Source: CBDDFN01 sp965227065 (lineage in GTDB: Bacteria; Pseudomonadota; Alphaproteobacteria; SPJN01). From it: a stretch of 64,000 nucleotides of DNA. Shown here piece after piece: positions 16,091 to 24,819 of this stretch; positions within the stretch are counted from its first letter, which is position 1, and each line of letters opens with the position of its first letter. The position numbers were made by a program, and so were the translations under genes. The notes beneath the pieces were generated by a model. It searched no databases and had not been told where the DNA came from. It worked only from the letters and a program-made list of their open reading frames with translations. The DNA lies in the NCBI GenBank assembly GCA_965227065.1, contig CBDDFN010000017.1, positions 1 through 64,000 on the forward strand, written 5' to 3'.

Positions 16091-16504
16091 ATGTCGATAA
16101 ATGCCTATCTGTTTTTTGGCGGCGATTGTGCCGACGCCCTCACGCTCTATGCAGAGCTGATGGGCGGCAAAATTGAAATGATGCTCAGATACTCTGAGGC
16201 ACCCGATGGCGAAGATATTCCCGCCGGCACCGAAAATATGGTCATGCACGCCTATATGACCATTGGCGGCGTCGGGGTGATGGCGTCAGACGCCCCGGGC
16301 GAGCATGACACGCCGCAGGGCTTTGCCATCTCCTACACCGCCAAAGACGATGCCGACGCCGAGAAAGTCTTTGCCGGGTTGAGCCAGGGCGGCACCGTCG
16401 ATCACGACTTGATCGAGACCTTCTTTGCCACCAAGTTCGGCTCCGTCACCGACCGGTTCGGAACGCCCTGGATGGTGATTGCCGAACGGCCGATGGAAGG
16501 CTAG
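16091..16504 (+). CDS. VOC-family (PhnB-like glyoxalase fold) protein
   Basis: A 137-residue protein: INAYLFFGGDCADALTLYAE, then VMHAYMTIGGVGVMASDAPG and a DRFGTPWMVIAER end. This is the PhnB/3-demethylubiquinone-9-methyltransferase-like branch of the vicinal oxygen chelate superfamily. GGAG lies before the ATG. It is the last gene of the arsR operon. Its stop overlaps the stop of the convergent hydrolase gene in a shared CTAG. Confidence 0.9.
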   Translation: MSINAYLFFGGDCADALTLYAELMGGKIEMMLRYSEAPDGEDIPAGTENMVMHAYMTIGGVGVMASDAPGEHDTPQGFAISYTAKDDADAEKVFAGLSQGGTVDHDLIETFFATKFGSVTDRFGTPWMVIAERPMEG

Positions 16505-17217
16505 CCGCTCAACTTCACGATTGTTTGGGTGAGTGCATCGGGCTGGCTGAAATAGGCAGAATGGCCGGCCTTGATCGTTTCGACCCGGTCTGCACCCACC
16601 TCATTGATCAACCGGTCTTGAAGGCCCGGCGACACCGCGCGGTCTTCTGAAAGGCGGATATAGGCGCGCGGCACCGACCCATAGCGCGCATCCGTCAGGT
16701 TCAGCTTTTTCAGCGCGGGGCGAGAAGGTTCAGGCACCAGCAGGCTTGATGCCAGCGTGCAATCATCGTCTGAGCAATCGTGATAAAGCACGTCACGATA
16801 ATGTTTGGGTTTGAAAAAGTCCCACAGACCAAGGCGGTTGACCTCAGCCCCCGGGGGAATTTGGGACCCCGCATCCCAGCCAAAGGCATCAAGCGCACTG
16901 GCACCCGCAGGCAGCATATAGGAGGCGAGATAAATCACCTGGCTGATACGCTCAGGGAACCGCTCGCTCAATTCCGAGGCCAAAATTCCGTAGCGCGAAT
17001 GCGCGACGATGGTGGTCTTTTGGGCGGGGGGCAACAGCGCCCCGCACGCCTTGGCCATCGCCCCCATTCCGATTGCGGCACGCCATCTCCGGTCGCGCCC
17101 ACGCCCCGGCAGATCGACAACCGAAACGCCATGGCCTTCACCGTGAAGCCGCGGCGCAATTTTGTGCCAGCACCAGGCTCCATGCCAGCTGCCGTGAATC
17201 AAAAGAAAATGGGTCAT
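16501..17217 (-). CDS. Alpha/beta-hydrolase, methylesterase/EstC-like
   Basis: About 238 residues beginning MTHFLLIHGSWHGAWCWHKI, which is the SABP2/hydroxynitrile-lyase/EstC subfamily signature, followed by VVDLPGRGRD. The nucleophile elbow reads AHSRYG rather than GHSxGG; the Ser is kept. The acid (SEDRAV) and His (AGHSAYFSQP) are in place. The ATG at 17217 is preceded by GGGAGA; an upstream frame extension to 17412 overlaps the neighbouring gene's start and is not credible. The protein is cytoplasmic and the ester substrate is unknown. Confidence 0.88.
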   Translation of the reverse strand: MTHFLLIHGSWHGAWCWHKIAPRLHGEGHGVSVVDLPGRGRDRRWRAAIGMGAMAKACGALLPPAQKTTIVAHSRYGILASELSERFPERISQVIYLASYMLPAGASALDAFGWDAGSQIPPGAEVNRLGLWDFFKPKHYRDVLYHDCSDDDCTLASSLLVPEPSRPALKKLNLTDARYGSVPRAYIRLSEDRAVSPGLQDRLINEVGADRVETIKAGHSAYFSQPDALTQTIVKLSG

Positions 17218-17333
17218 CGCTCTCTCCCGTGGCGTGAATGTCACGGAGCTAAACCAAGCCGCTGCGCCATGCATTCCGCTTCTTGCGATAACGGGAAAAT
17301 CAGCGGAAACTTTTTGGGTGACGGGAGACGCCA

Positions 17334-17666
17334 ATGGCAACAGCGCAAGATGTGCGCCGGATCGCCACGGGCCTTGATGGCACCGTGGAAGCACCGCATT
17401 TTGACCGCACATCCTATCGGGTGGCGCGCATCTATTGCACAGTTGCGCCCGATGGCCTGACCGCCAATTTGAACCTCACCCCTGATCAGCAATTGATGAA
17501 ACTCGAAGTCCACCCAGACGCCTTCGCACGCGTTGATAACAGCTTCGGCCTGAAGGGCTGGACCACCGTCACCCTGTCTCAGCTGAAGGACGCAGAACTC
17601 AAAGACGCGCTCACCCTTGCCTGGGGCAATGCACAGAAGAAAAGCCCGGCCAAAAAGGCGCGCTGA
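17334..17666 (+). CDS. MmcQ/YjbR-family (DUF419) protein
   Basis: A 110-residue protein with the YjbR double-wing pattern: VRRIATGLDGTVEAPHFDRTSYRV, LNLTPDQQLMKLEVHPDAF and FGLKGWTTVTLSQLKDAEL, ending in a basic KKSPAKKAR tail. This fold is thought to bind DNA, but no specific role is known. GGGAG precedes the ATG. It is transcribed alone, divergent from the methylesterase-like hydrolase. Confidence 0.88.
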   Translation: MATAQDVRRIATGLDGTVEAPHFDRTSYRVARIYCTVAPDGLTANLNLTPDQQLMKLEVHPDAFARVDNSFGLKGWTTVTLSQLKDAELKDALTLAWGNAQKKSPAKKAR

Positions 17667-17848
17667 ACCGCACATGCCTGCCACGATCAGCCCTGACAGG
17701 CCACCTCGCATCATCCACATCTCAACTCAGAATTGAGCGGCCGCTGCGCCTTCACTTTTCTGAAAATTCATCAACACCCTGATAACGCATTGTTTTTTCT
17801 CAATTTTATCAACTTTTTGCTCATTCCACACGCCATCAAATATAGCTT

Positions 17849-17878
17849 ATTTTTGAAACAGCTGCCCATTTTTGAAAC
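17849..17878 (+). promoter_or_regulatory. Direct repeats upstream of the receptor-fucosidase operon
   Basis: ATTTTTGAAAC occurs exactly at 17849-17859 and 17868-17878, 19 bp apart, within an AT-rich stretch (17740-17890) before the TonB receptor gene. TTGACA at 17886 may be a -35. Binding by an unknown regulator is inferred. Confidence 0.35.
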
Positions 17879-17982
17879 TTTGCTTTTGACAACACCCCCG
17901 CCGATGCGGTCAAATCAGCCCCAACGTGGCCACCGGACATCCATACGAACCGGGCATCGCAGGCCATGGGGGGACGAACGGA

Positions 17983-20310
17983 ATGACACGATTTTGGGGG
18001 GCGCTGCTGGCCGCATTTGTGGCAGCACAGCCATCACAGATTTTTGCGCAAGAACCCGCACCGGCTGAAGAGACTGTGCAGGTCGTTGAGGATGAAACGC
18101 CGGCGGAGCAGACCACCCCGGCGCGGGCGCCCAAACGCGGCCTGGACGAAATCATCGTGACGGCGCAAAAGCGCGAACAGGACATTCGTGATGTGCCGAT
18201 CTCGATTACTGTGGTCAGCCAGGAAGACATCAAACAGCGCGACCTCGCCAATCTGAACGACATTGCCAGTGTCGTTCCCAATGTGCAGATCCAGGCAACC
18301 CCCACCGTGTCCTTCATCTTTTTCCGCGGTATGGGATCGGGCCTCAACCGGGGCTTTGAAACCTCAGTGGGCGTATTTGAGGATGGCATGTATCTGGGCC
18401 GCCCCGCCTTCTTCTCCAATGGCTTTGTTGATCTGGGAAATGTGGAAATTCTGCGCGGACCGCAAGGCTCATTGTTTGGCAAGAACACGGTCGCCGGCGC
18501 GCTGCAACTCAACACGGTCAAGCCCGATTATGAATGGGGCGGCTATGCCGACGCCATGGTGGGCGAGCGCAAGCACCGCCGGTTGCGTGCCGCCGTCAAT
18601 GCGCCACTGATTGATGATGTGCTGACCATGCGTCTGTCGGCTGCCATCGACAAGCGCGACGGCTTTGTTGAGAACACCACGCTTGACCGCAAGGAAGGCG
18701 ACACCGACACGCTTGATTTGATGGGCCGCTTCCGCTTTCAGCCCACCGACTTCATCGATATCAATTTGAAACTGCGCTATTCCGACCTTGCACAGGACGG
18801 CAACGGAACCTCGGAACTGAGCTTTGCGGACGCCGACAATCGGGATGTTTACTCCCTGTTTGACGCCCAAACCGAAGATGACGTCAACCATCAGACCGCC
18901 CTTGATCACCCCGGCTTTGTCGAGCGGCAAACCTATTACGCCATGCTGCAAGTGGACGTTGATCTGGCCGACCACACCTTCACTTTGATCGGCACGCATG
19001 CGGAGTATGATGAATATTCCGAAACCGATGTCGACTTCACCGCCTTTCCCGGCATCGTCGCCTATTTCCCCGAAAGCTATAATCAGCAAAGCCTTGAGCT
19101 GCGCGTCGTCTCCCCGCTCGCCGATGTGGTCGAGTATATATTCGGTGTCTATTATTTCCGCGCCGATGTGAATGTGTTTACCCAGGTTGACGCGGTTCCC
19201 ATCACTTTGGACGATGTCGGGCGTATCTCTATCCTGCCCTCAATCGTTTCGGAGCTTTTGTCGGGCGGTGCGCTGGGCAATCTTGGTCTGACGGCGGAAC
19301 AGCAAAAAGGCTGGTTCGACCAGATCACCCAATCTTATGCCGCCTTCGGTCAAATGACCGTTCATCTCAGCCCCAAACTCGATCTGTTGCTGGGCTTCCG
19401 CTATTCTTATGAGACCAAGGAACTCGACTTCCGTCAGGTTTTCACCAATACCGGCCTGTTCTTCAGCCAGGTGGCGGGATTTGAAGAGTTTGATGTGAGC
19501 GGGGTGCACAAATCAGAAGGTGATTTTTCACCCAAGGTCTCGCTGCTCTACGCGGTGTCTGACGAAGTGAAAAGCTACGCCACCATCTCCAAGGGTTTCA
19601 AATCGGGCGGGTTTAACGAAAGCTCGGCCACCGCCGATGAAATCAGCTTTGACGCCGAAACCGCCATCACCTTTGAACTTGGCATCAAAGGCCGGTTTCT
19701 GGGCGGCTATGGCCAGTTCGCCTTTGGCGGCTTCTGGACCGAATTCGATAATCTGCAAGTCTCCACCTATAATGGCGCGCGCTTCATCGTGTCGAACGCC
19801 GCCCGCGCGGTGACCCGCGGCATTGAATTTGAAGCCGGCGCACTGTTGTGGGATCGCTTTATCATCGGTGCCAATGGCGGCTTCACCAATGCAGTTTATC
19901 GCGACTATGAAAACGGCCCCTGCCCGGCAACGTCACAGGCCAGCACCTGCGATCTGACCGGCAAGACGCTGGCGCCCGCGCCGCGCCTCAATGGCAGCCT
20001 GTTGCTGCACTATGAACACCCCATCGGCAATTTCGCCAAGCTGTTCGCCAGCGGCGATGCCATCTATGTCAGCACCATTCAAGCCTCTGATCTCGATCCG
20101 CTTGATGAAATTGATCCGTATCTGCAGATCAATGCGCGGGTCGGCATCAAAGACCCCGATGATCTGTGGGTGCTGACCCTCTATGTCCGCAACCTGACCG
20201 ACAAGACAATCATTCTAGGCTCCGGCGACAGCACATTGTGGTCGGGCACCCATTTTGCATCGGCCCAGCCCGGCCGCACACTCGATCTCGAACTGAGGAT
20301 CAATTTCTGA
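17983..20310 (+). CDS. TonB-dependent outer-membrane receptor, probably for a fucose-containing glycan
   Basis: A 775-residue receptor with signal peptide (cleavage near IFA-QE), a TonB box DEIIVTAQKREQ, a plug with FFRGMGSG, FEDGMYLG and VEILRGPQGSLFGKNT, and a 22-strand barrel ending LRINF. GGGGGA precedes the ATG at 17983; an in-frame ATG at 17926 is less likely. Its stop overlaps the start of the alpha-L-fucosidase gene (TGATG), so the two are translationally coupled. This points to uptake of a fucosylated oligosaccharide or fucoside, though receptor specificity is inferred from context only. Confidence 0.93.
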   Translation: MTRFWGALLAAFVAAQPSQIFAQEPAPAEETVQVVEDETPAEQTTPARAPKRGLDEIIVTAQKREQDIRDVPISITVVSQEDIKQRDLANLNDIASVVPNVQIQATPTVSFIFFRGMGSGLNRGFETSVGVFEDGMYLGRPAFFSNGFVDLGNVEILRGPQGSLFGKNTVAGALQLNTVKPDYEWGGYADAMVGERKHRRLRAAVNAPLIDDVLTMRLSAAIDKRDGFVENTTLDRKEGDTDTLDLMGRFRFQPTDFIDINLKLRYSDLAQDGNGTSELSFADADNRDVYSLFDAQTEDDVNHQTALDHPGFVERQTYYAMLQVDVDLADHTFTLIGTHAEYDEYSETDVDFTAFPGIVAYFPESYNQQSLELRVVSPLADVVEYIFGVYYFRADVNVFTQVDAVPITLDDVGRISILPSIVSELLSGGALGNLGLTAEQQKGWFDQITQSYAAFGQMTVHLSPKLDLLLGFRYSYETKELDFRQVFTNTGLFFSQVAGFEEFDVSGVHKSEGDFSPKVSLLYAVSDEVKSYATISKGFKSGGFNESSATADEISFDAETAITFELGIKGRFLGGYGQFAFGGFWTEFDNLQVSTYNGARFIVSNAARAVTRGIEFEAGALLWDRFIIGANGGFTNAVYRDYENGPCPATSQASTCDLTGKTLAPAPRLNGSLLLHYEHPIGNFAKLFASGDAIYVSTIQASDLDPLDEIDPYLQINARVGIKDPDDLWVLTLYVRNLTDKTIILGSGDSTLWSGTHFASAQPGRTLDLELRINF

Positions 20311-21738
20311 TGGCAAACGCACCCGATACAATCACCCAGCGCCCCCTGCCCGACTGGTTCGACGAAGCCAAGTTCGGCATTTTCATCCATTGGGGCATTT
20401 TCTCAGTGCCTGCCTTTGCGCCCAAGACTTACGACATTGTCGAGCTGCTCAAAGGCCATTTCGACACGATGATGGCCGAGCTTCCTTACGTCGAATGGTA
20501 CCAGCAAGCCTATGGTTTGAAAGACAGCCCGACGCGCAAATGGCATGACGAGACCTATGGTCCTGATGTCACCTATGAAAAGGATTTTCGCGCCGAGTTT
20601 GAAAACAATCTGGAGCATTTCGACGCCAAAGCCTGGGCAAAGGCGTTCAAAATGGCCGGCGCCCGCTATGTCGTGCTGGTTACCAAACATCATGATGGCT
20701 ACACGCTGTGGCCCAGCGCCCATGACAATCCCAACAGGCCCGGCTGGCACGCCCCGCGTGATCTGGTGGGGGAACTGGCCGATGCGGTGCGCGCCGAAGG
20801 CATGCGCTTTGGCACCTATTATTCGGGCGGCTGGGACTGGACCTTTACAAAGCTCCAGTTCCGCACCCCGGTTGACATGTTTGCAAGCTCGCCGACCTCA
20901 AAGCGGTACAATGCCTATGCCGATGCGCATTTCCGCGAATTGATCGACCGCTATGAACCGTGTGTTCTGTGGAATGATATCTGCTATCCCACCGCCAATG
21001 GCCTTTTTGAGCTGATCGAGGATTATTACAAAGCCGTTCCCGACGGCATCGTCAATGACCGCTGGCAACAGGCCGGCTGGCTCAACGCCCTGTTCCGGCC
21101 CAAGCCCATGCGCATGATCGGCAATGTCATCGGCAAGCAGATGCTGAAGAAGTTCGAAGGCACTTTTGTCGGCCCGCCACTTGATTTCGCTGATTTCCGC
21201 ACGCCTGAATTCTCGCGCTTTGACGAGATTCAGGAAAGCAAGTGGGAAGCCACCCGCGGCATGGGCCACGGCTTTGCCCACAATCGCACCGAAACCGACG
21301 CCGATATGATTTCACCCAGTACGCTCATTCAGGACTTTGTCGATGGGGTTTCCAAAAACGGCAATCTGCTGCTCAATGTCGGCCCCGACGGCATGGGTCA
21401 GATCCCCGATGTGCAGATGAGCCGCCTTCAAGCTTTTGGCGCATGGATGGACGTCAATGGCGAGGCAATCTATGGCACGCGGCCCCTGGGTGCGGCCCTC
21501 AGCCGACAGTGCCGAGGGTCACACGGTGCGCTTTACCCGCAAGGGCGATGATCTTTATGCCATCCTTTTTGATCCGGGCACCGGCGGCGCAACGCTCGAT
21601 CTGCCGGTTAATCCCGACGCGGTCAGCGCGCTGGGCTGCGAGGTCCGGGCATCCAGCGATGGCACCAAACTGCGCCTCGACTGGACCAGCACGCTCAAGA
21701 CCGCTGCGCTCACCCTTAAAATTGCAGGCGCAGCCTGA
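20310..21738 (+). pseudogene. GH29 alpha-L-fucosidase, frameshifted near its C-terminus
   Basis: The glycoside hydrolase family 29 fold is clear: WFDEAKFGIFIHWGIFSVPA, VVLVTKHHDGYTLWPS, FGTYYSGGWDW and the nucleophile motif LWNDICYP. There is no signal peptide, so action is probably cytoplasmic on imported substrate. The first frame reads GEAIYGTRP and then goes out of frame, stopping at 21551. The conserved C-terminal beta-domain resumes in the +1 frame (AEGHTVRFTRKGDDLYAILF) and ends at 21738. Reading CCC instead of CCCC at 21483-21486 restores one 476-residue protein. Either a recent frameshift or a sequencing error. The catalytic barrel is intact, so partial activity is conceivable. Confidence 0.85.
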
Positions 21739-21748
21739 TTTGCCACGG

Positions 21749-23008
21749 CTATTTTGCGTGCACCACGACCGGCACGTTGGAATAGCCGAGCACGAAATTT
21801 GACAGAACGCGCTCAGGCTCACCCACCAGCTCGATCCGGTCGAACCGGCGCATGATCTCTTCCCACAGCAGGCGCAACTGCATCTCGGCAACCCGGTTGC
21901 CCATGCAGCGATGAATGCCGTATCCGAACGAGACGTGATGGCGCGCACGCTCCCGATCAATCAGGAACTCATCGGCGCGCTCAATCACCTCATCATCGCG
22001 ATTGCCGGAGACGTACCACATCACAACCCGGTCACCCGCCTTGATCTGCTGGCCGCGAAATTCGACATCTTCATTGGCCGTCCGGCGCATATGGGCCAGC
22101 GGGGTTTGCCAGCGAATGATCTCCGACACCATATTGGGGATAAGCGAGGGATCATTTTTGAGCTTTTGATATTCGGCCGGATTTTCATTGAGCGCGACAA
22201 CACCGCCGGAAATCGAGTTGCGCGTCGTGTCATTGCCGCCAACGATCAGCAAGGTCAGATTGCCGATAAACTCCATCGGGTCATGGATCATATCCCTGGT
22301 TTCAGGATCATGGGCGAGCAGTGAGATGAAATCCATTTTGGGCTCAGCCCCTGCCCGCTCCATCCACAGCCGCGCGAAATATTCGCCACATTCGGTGACG
22401 ATGCGGTGACGCTCCTCAAAAGACAGGGTGCCGCCGACATTGGGCGAATCCGTCATCGTATCGGACCAATAGGGAAGCAGATGCCGGTCCTCAAACGGGA
22501 AATCAAACAGTGTGGCGAGCATCTGGGTGGTGAGTTCCTTGGACACCGCCTCCACCCAGTTAAACTCTTCGCCCACCGGCACATCATCCAAGATTGTGTT
22601 CACCCGCGTGCGGATCAGGCTTTCAAGCTCCGCCAGGCGTGAGGGTGACACGGCCGGTGTGGCGGCCTTGCGCTGGACATCATGTTTGGGCGGGTCTTCG
22701 GCAATAAACATGGGCGTCACAAATTCGTCCGGCGGATCGCCGATCACAATGGTGGGACGCGAGGAAAATTGCTGGTGATTGGTGTCGATAGCGACGATGT
22801 CTTTGAATTTGGTGATCGACCAATAGCCGCCATGCGCGCTGTCTGGGCAGTAATGCACCGGCGCCTCGGCGCGCAGCCGCTTGAAATAGGCGTGCTGCTG
22901 ATTGGCCTGAAAGATTTCAGGCTTCGATACATCAAAGGTTTGAAGATCAAGGTTCCACGGATCGGGGATGGAATGGGCCTCGCCCAGGCTTTCTGCAATC
23001 GCCATCAT
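21749..23008 (-). CDS. Cytochrome P450, CYP153-type terminal hydroxylase
   Basis: A 419-residue soluble bacterial P450. The I-helix reads VGGNDTTRNSISGG, the ExxR helix SEIIRWQTPLAHMRR, and the heme-binding loop FGYGIHRCMGNR with Cys368. TTQMLATLFDFPFEDRHLLPYW and MWYVSGNRDDEVIERA match my memory of CYP153 enzymes, which hydroxylate terminal carbons of alkanes or fatty acids. A ferredoxin and ferredoxin reductase are needed as electron donors, but neither is in the window. AGGGAGAAT precedes the double ATG at 23008. It is divergent from a TauD-like gene and convergent with the fucosidase. Confidence 0.93.
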   Translation of the reverse strand: MMAIAESLGEAHSIPDPWNLDLQTFDVSKPEIFQANQQHAYFKRLRAEAPVHYCPDSAHGGYWSITKFKDIVAIDTNHQQFSSRPTIVIGDPPDEFVTPMFIAEDPPKHDVQRKAATPAVSPSRLAELESLIRTRVNTILDDVPVGEEFNWVEAVSKELTTQMLATLFDFPFEDRHLLPYWSDTMTDSPNVGGTLSFEERHRIVTECGEYFARLWMERAGAEPKMDFISLLAHDPETRDMIHDPMEFIGNLTLLIVGGNDTTRNSISGGVVALNENPAEYQKLKNDPSLIPNMVSEIIRWQTPLAHMRRTANEDVEFRGQQIKAGDRVVMWYVSGNRDDEVIERADEFLIDRERARHHVSFGYGIHRCMGNRVAEMQLRLLWEEIMRRFDRIELVGEPERVLSNFVLGYSNVPVVVHAK

Positions 23009-23102
23009 ATTCTCCCTGCGCAACTTTATGCTTATGCTGTTTGATGAAAATCATAAGCGCCTTTGGGGACCACGTCGCCCCACAAAACAGGGGGAATACG
23101 TC

Positions 23103-23957
23103 ATGGATGGAATCACGGTCACGCCGCGCAGCGATTTTTGTGCCGAAATCAAGGGCTTGACCCTTGCAGGCCAGAATGATGACAGCGTCTGGGATGCGGT
23201 CAGACAGACCTGGGCCGACTATCCGGTGCTCGTCTTTCCCGACCAGCCCTTAAGCCACAGCGCGCTTGAAGCGGTGACCCTCAAGCTCGGCGCCTTTGGC
23301 GATGATCCCTATTTGCAGGGGCTTGAGGCGCATCCCCATATTGTTGAGGTCCGCCGCAATGCCGATGAAAAGGCCAAGCCCTTTGCGGCCGACGCCTGGC
23401 ATTCGGACTGGTCGTTTCTGGCCGAGCCGCCCGCGGGCACCATGCTTCATTCCAAGGTCATCCCGCCGGTCGGCGGCGACACGCTGTTTTGCGATTGTGC
23501 GGCCGCCTATGATGCGCTGTCAGACACGATGAAAGACATTGTCGGCCAGCTTACCGGCGTGCACTCGGCCATTCTGGGTTATTCGAACAAAGGCCTGTTT
23601 GCCCAGGACAAGCATCAACGCTCGATGAAAATCATCACGTCTGATGAGGCCGAAAACACCCAGACCCATCCCATGGTGCGCATCCATCCCGTTACCGGCC
23701 GCAAAAGCCTGTTCATCAATCCGGTCTATACGATCGGCATTGAGGGGATGACCGATCTGGAGGCCGGCGCCATCCTGGGCTTTCTGGCGCTTCACATGAC
23801 CCAGGAGCGGTTTCAACACCGCCACAGCTGGGCTGAAAACATGCTTCTTCTGTGGGACAATCGCACCGTGCTTCATACCGCCAGCGGCGGCTATGACGGG
23901 TATGAGCGCGTGCTTCACCGCACCACCATTGCCGGTGAGGCGGTGATTGGCGCTTAG
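23103..23957 (+). CDS. TauD/TfdA-family Fe(II)/2-oxoglutarate dioxygenase
   Basis: A 284-residue enzyme. The iron ligands are His and Asp in WHSDWSF and a distal His in NRTVLHTASG. The 2-oxoglutarate-binding Arg lies in ERVLHRTTI. It is close to 2,4-D/taurine/alkylsulfate dioxygenases (VFPDQPLSHSALEAVTLKLGAFG; PVGGDTLFCD). GGGGGAA precedes the ATG at 23103; frame-open sequence upstream overlaps the divergent P450 gene and is rejected. The substrate is unknown. Its stop overlaps that of the convergent cupin gene. Pairing with a CYP153 suggests oxidative attack on hydrophobic or xenobiotic carbon. Confidence 0.92.
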   Translation: MDGITVTPRSDFCAEIKGLTLAGQNDDSVWDAVRQTWADYPVLVFPDQPLSHSALEAVTLKLGAFGDDPYLQGLEAHPHIVEVRRNADEKAKPFAADAWHSDWSFLAEPPAGTMLHSKVIPPVGGDTLFCDCAAAYDALSDTMKDIVGQLTGVHSAILGYSNKGLFAQDKHQRSMKIITSDEAENTQTHPMVRIHPVTGRKSLFINPVYTIGIEGMTDLEAGAILGFLALHMTQERFQHRHSWAENMLLLWDNRTVLHTASGGYDGYERVLHRTTIAGEAVIGA

Positions 23958-24646
23958 GGGGATTGAGGTGGCGCCTGGACAAAGCGCAAATGGCCGGTCT
24001 TGATCCACACGGTGGCACCATCGGCACCGGCTTCAAGATCAAGCTTTGCGCCGATCGGGGCGCGCAGCCAGCTATGCTTGCGCAAGCCTTCACCGCTTTC
24101 GCTGATTGACCCCTTAAGCACAAACAGCTCCGCCCCGCCCTCTGGCGTCAGCGTGGCGGTAGCGCCGGGCGCAAAGCGCTCGACCCGCACCTCTTCGCGG
24201 CCATCGCGAAACAGCGGCAACAGCTCAACACCGTCACAGCCCGGTGCGGGAACCGGCGGGACATTGGCGATTTGCGCCCGGATCGGAGTGCGGTCGGCCA
24301 GATCAAACTGCCACAGCTTGACGAAGATCAGCCCGCCGGGTTCCGACCAGGGCGCATGGTGAGTGGTCGGCGGATTGCGGATATAGGCGCCTTCGGAAAA
24401 ATCGCCGGAATGATCCTGAAACCAGCCCTCCAAAACAATGAATTCCTCACCGCCATCATGGACATGTTCAGAAAACCGGCTGTCGGGCGCATAGCGCACA
24501 AGGCTGGTGGCGCGCGCCACCTCACCGCCGATCCGGTCGAGCGGCTTGCGCTCAACGCCCGGCATGGGGGATGGGATCCAGTCCATCTCATCGGTATGGA
24601 CGACAACCCGCTCGTCAAAATCAGCATGGATCAACATGGCCGCCAT
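23954..24646 (-). CDS. Two-cupin protein, ChrR-type cupin domain
   Basis: A 230-residue protein. The first cupin (about residues 40-110) is ChrR-like: LVRYAPDSRFSEHVHDGGEEFIVLEG with metal-ligand His and Glu, then a Pro-rich RNPPTTHHAPWSEPG. The second cupin (about 140-220) is shorter and lacks the His pair (ERFAPGATATLTPEGGAELFVLKG). It is probably a cytoplasmic metal-dependent sensor or dioxygenase-like protein. No sigma factor or zinc anti-sigma domain is present next to it. The start could also be Met4 (24637). This is the last chromosomal gene before the tRNA-Phe island. Confidence 0.8.
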   Translation of the reverse strand: MAAMLIHADFDERVVVHTDEMDWIPSPMPGVERKPLDRIGGEVARATSLVRYAPDSRFSEHVHDGGEEFIVLEGWFQDHSGDFSEGAYIRNPPTTHHAPWSEPGGLIFVKLWQFDLADRTPIRAQIANVPPVPAPGCDGVELLPLFRDGREEVRVERFAPGATATLTPEGGAELFVLKGSISESGEGLRKHSWLRAPIGAKLDLEAGADGATVWIKTGHLRFVQAPPQSP

Positions 24647-24702
24647 GATGGCGGGACTGACGCCAAATTCAACACAAAATGTGAGGAGAAAGAGCGTTTT
24701 GA

Positions 24703-24725
24703 ATGGTGCCGGGGGCGGCTACGAA
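24703..24725 (+). repeat. Left attachment remnant (copy of tRNA-Phe 3' end)
   Basis: ATGGTGCC-GGGGGCGG-nnn-CGAA matches the tRNA-Phe region 33616-33639 in the same orientation, with one base deleted and two mismatches before CGAA. Similarity stops inside the T-loop, as expected for a displaced tRNA 3' fragment. Confidence 0.75.
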
Positions 24726-24778
24726 AAAGCGGCATAGCTATTTGATTTTATTGTGATTATGAAACGGATGAAAAGCTG

Positions 24779-24802
24779 GATACCAACAAAAATACCAACA
24801 AA
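24779..24802 (+). repeat. Left paired integrase arm-type sites
   Basis: TACCAACAAA is repeated at 24781-24790 and 24793-24802, 12 bp apart, just inside the left end. The same pair, same orientation and period, occurs at the right end (33484-33505). Confidence 0.65.
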
Positions 24803-24819
24803 ATATTCTGACTGTGGGG

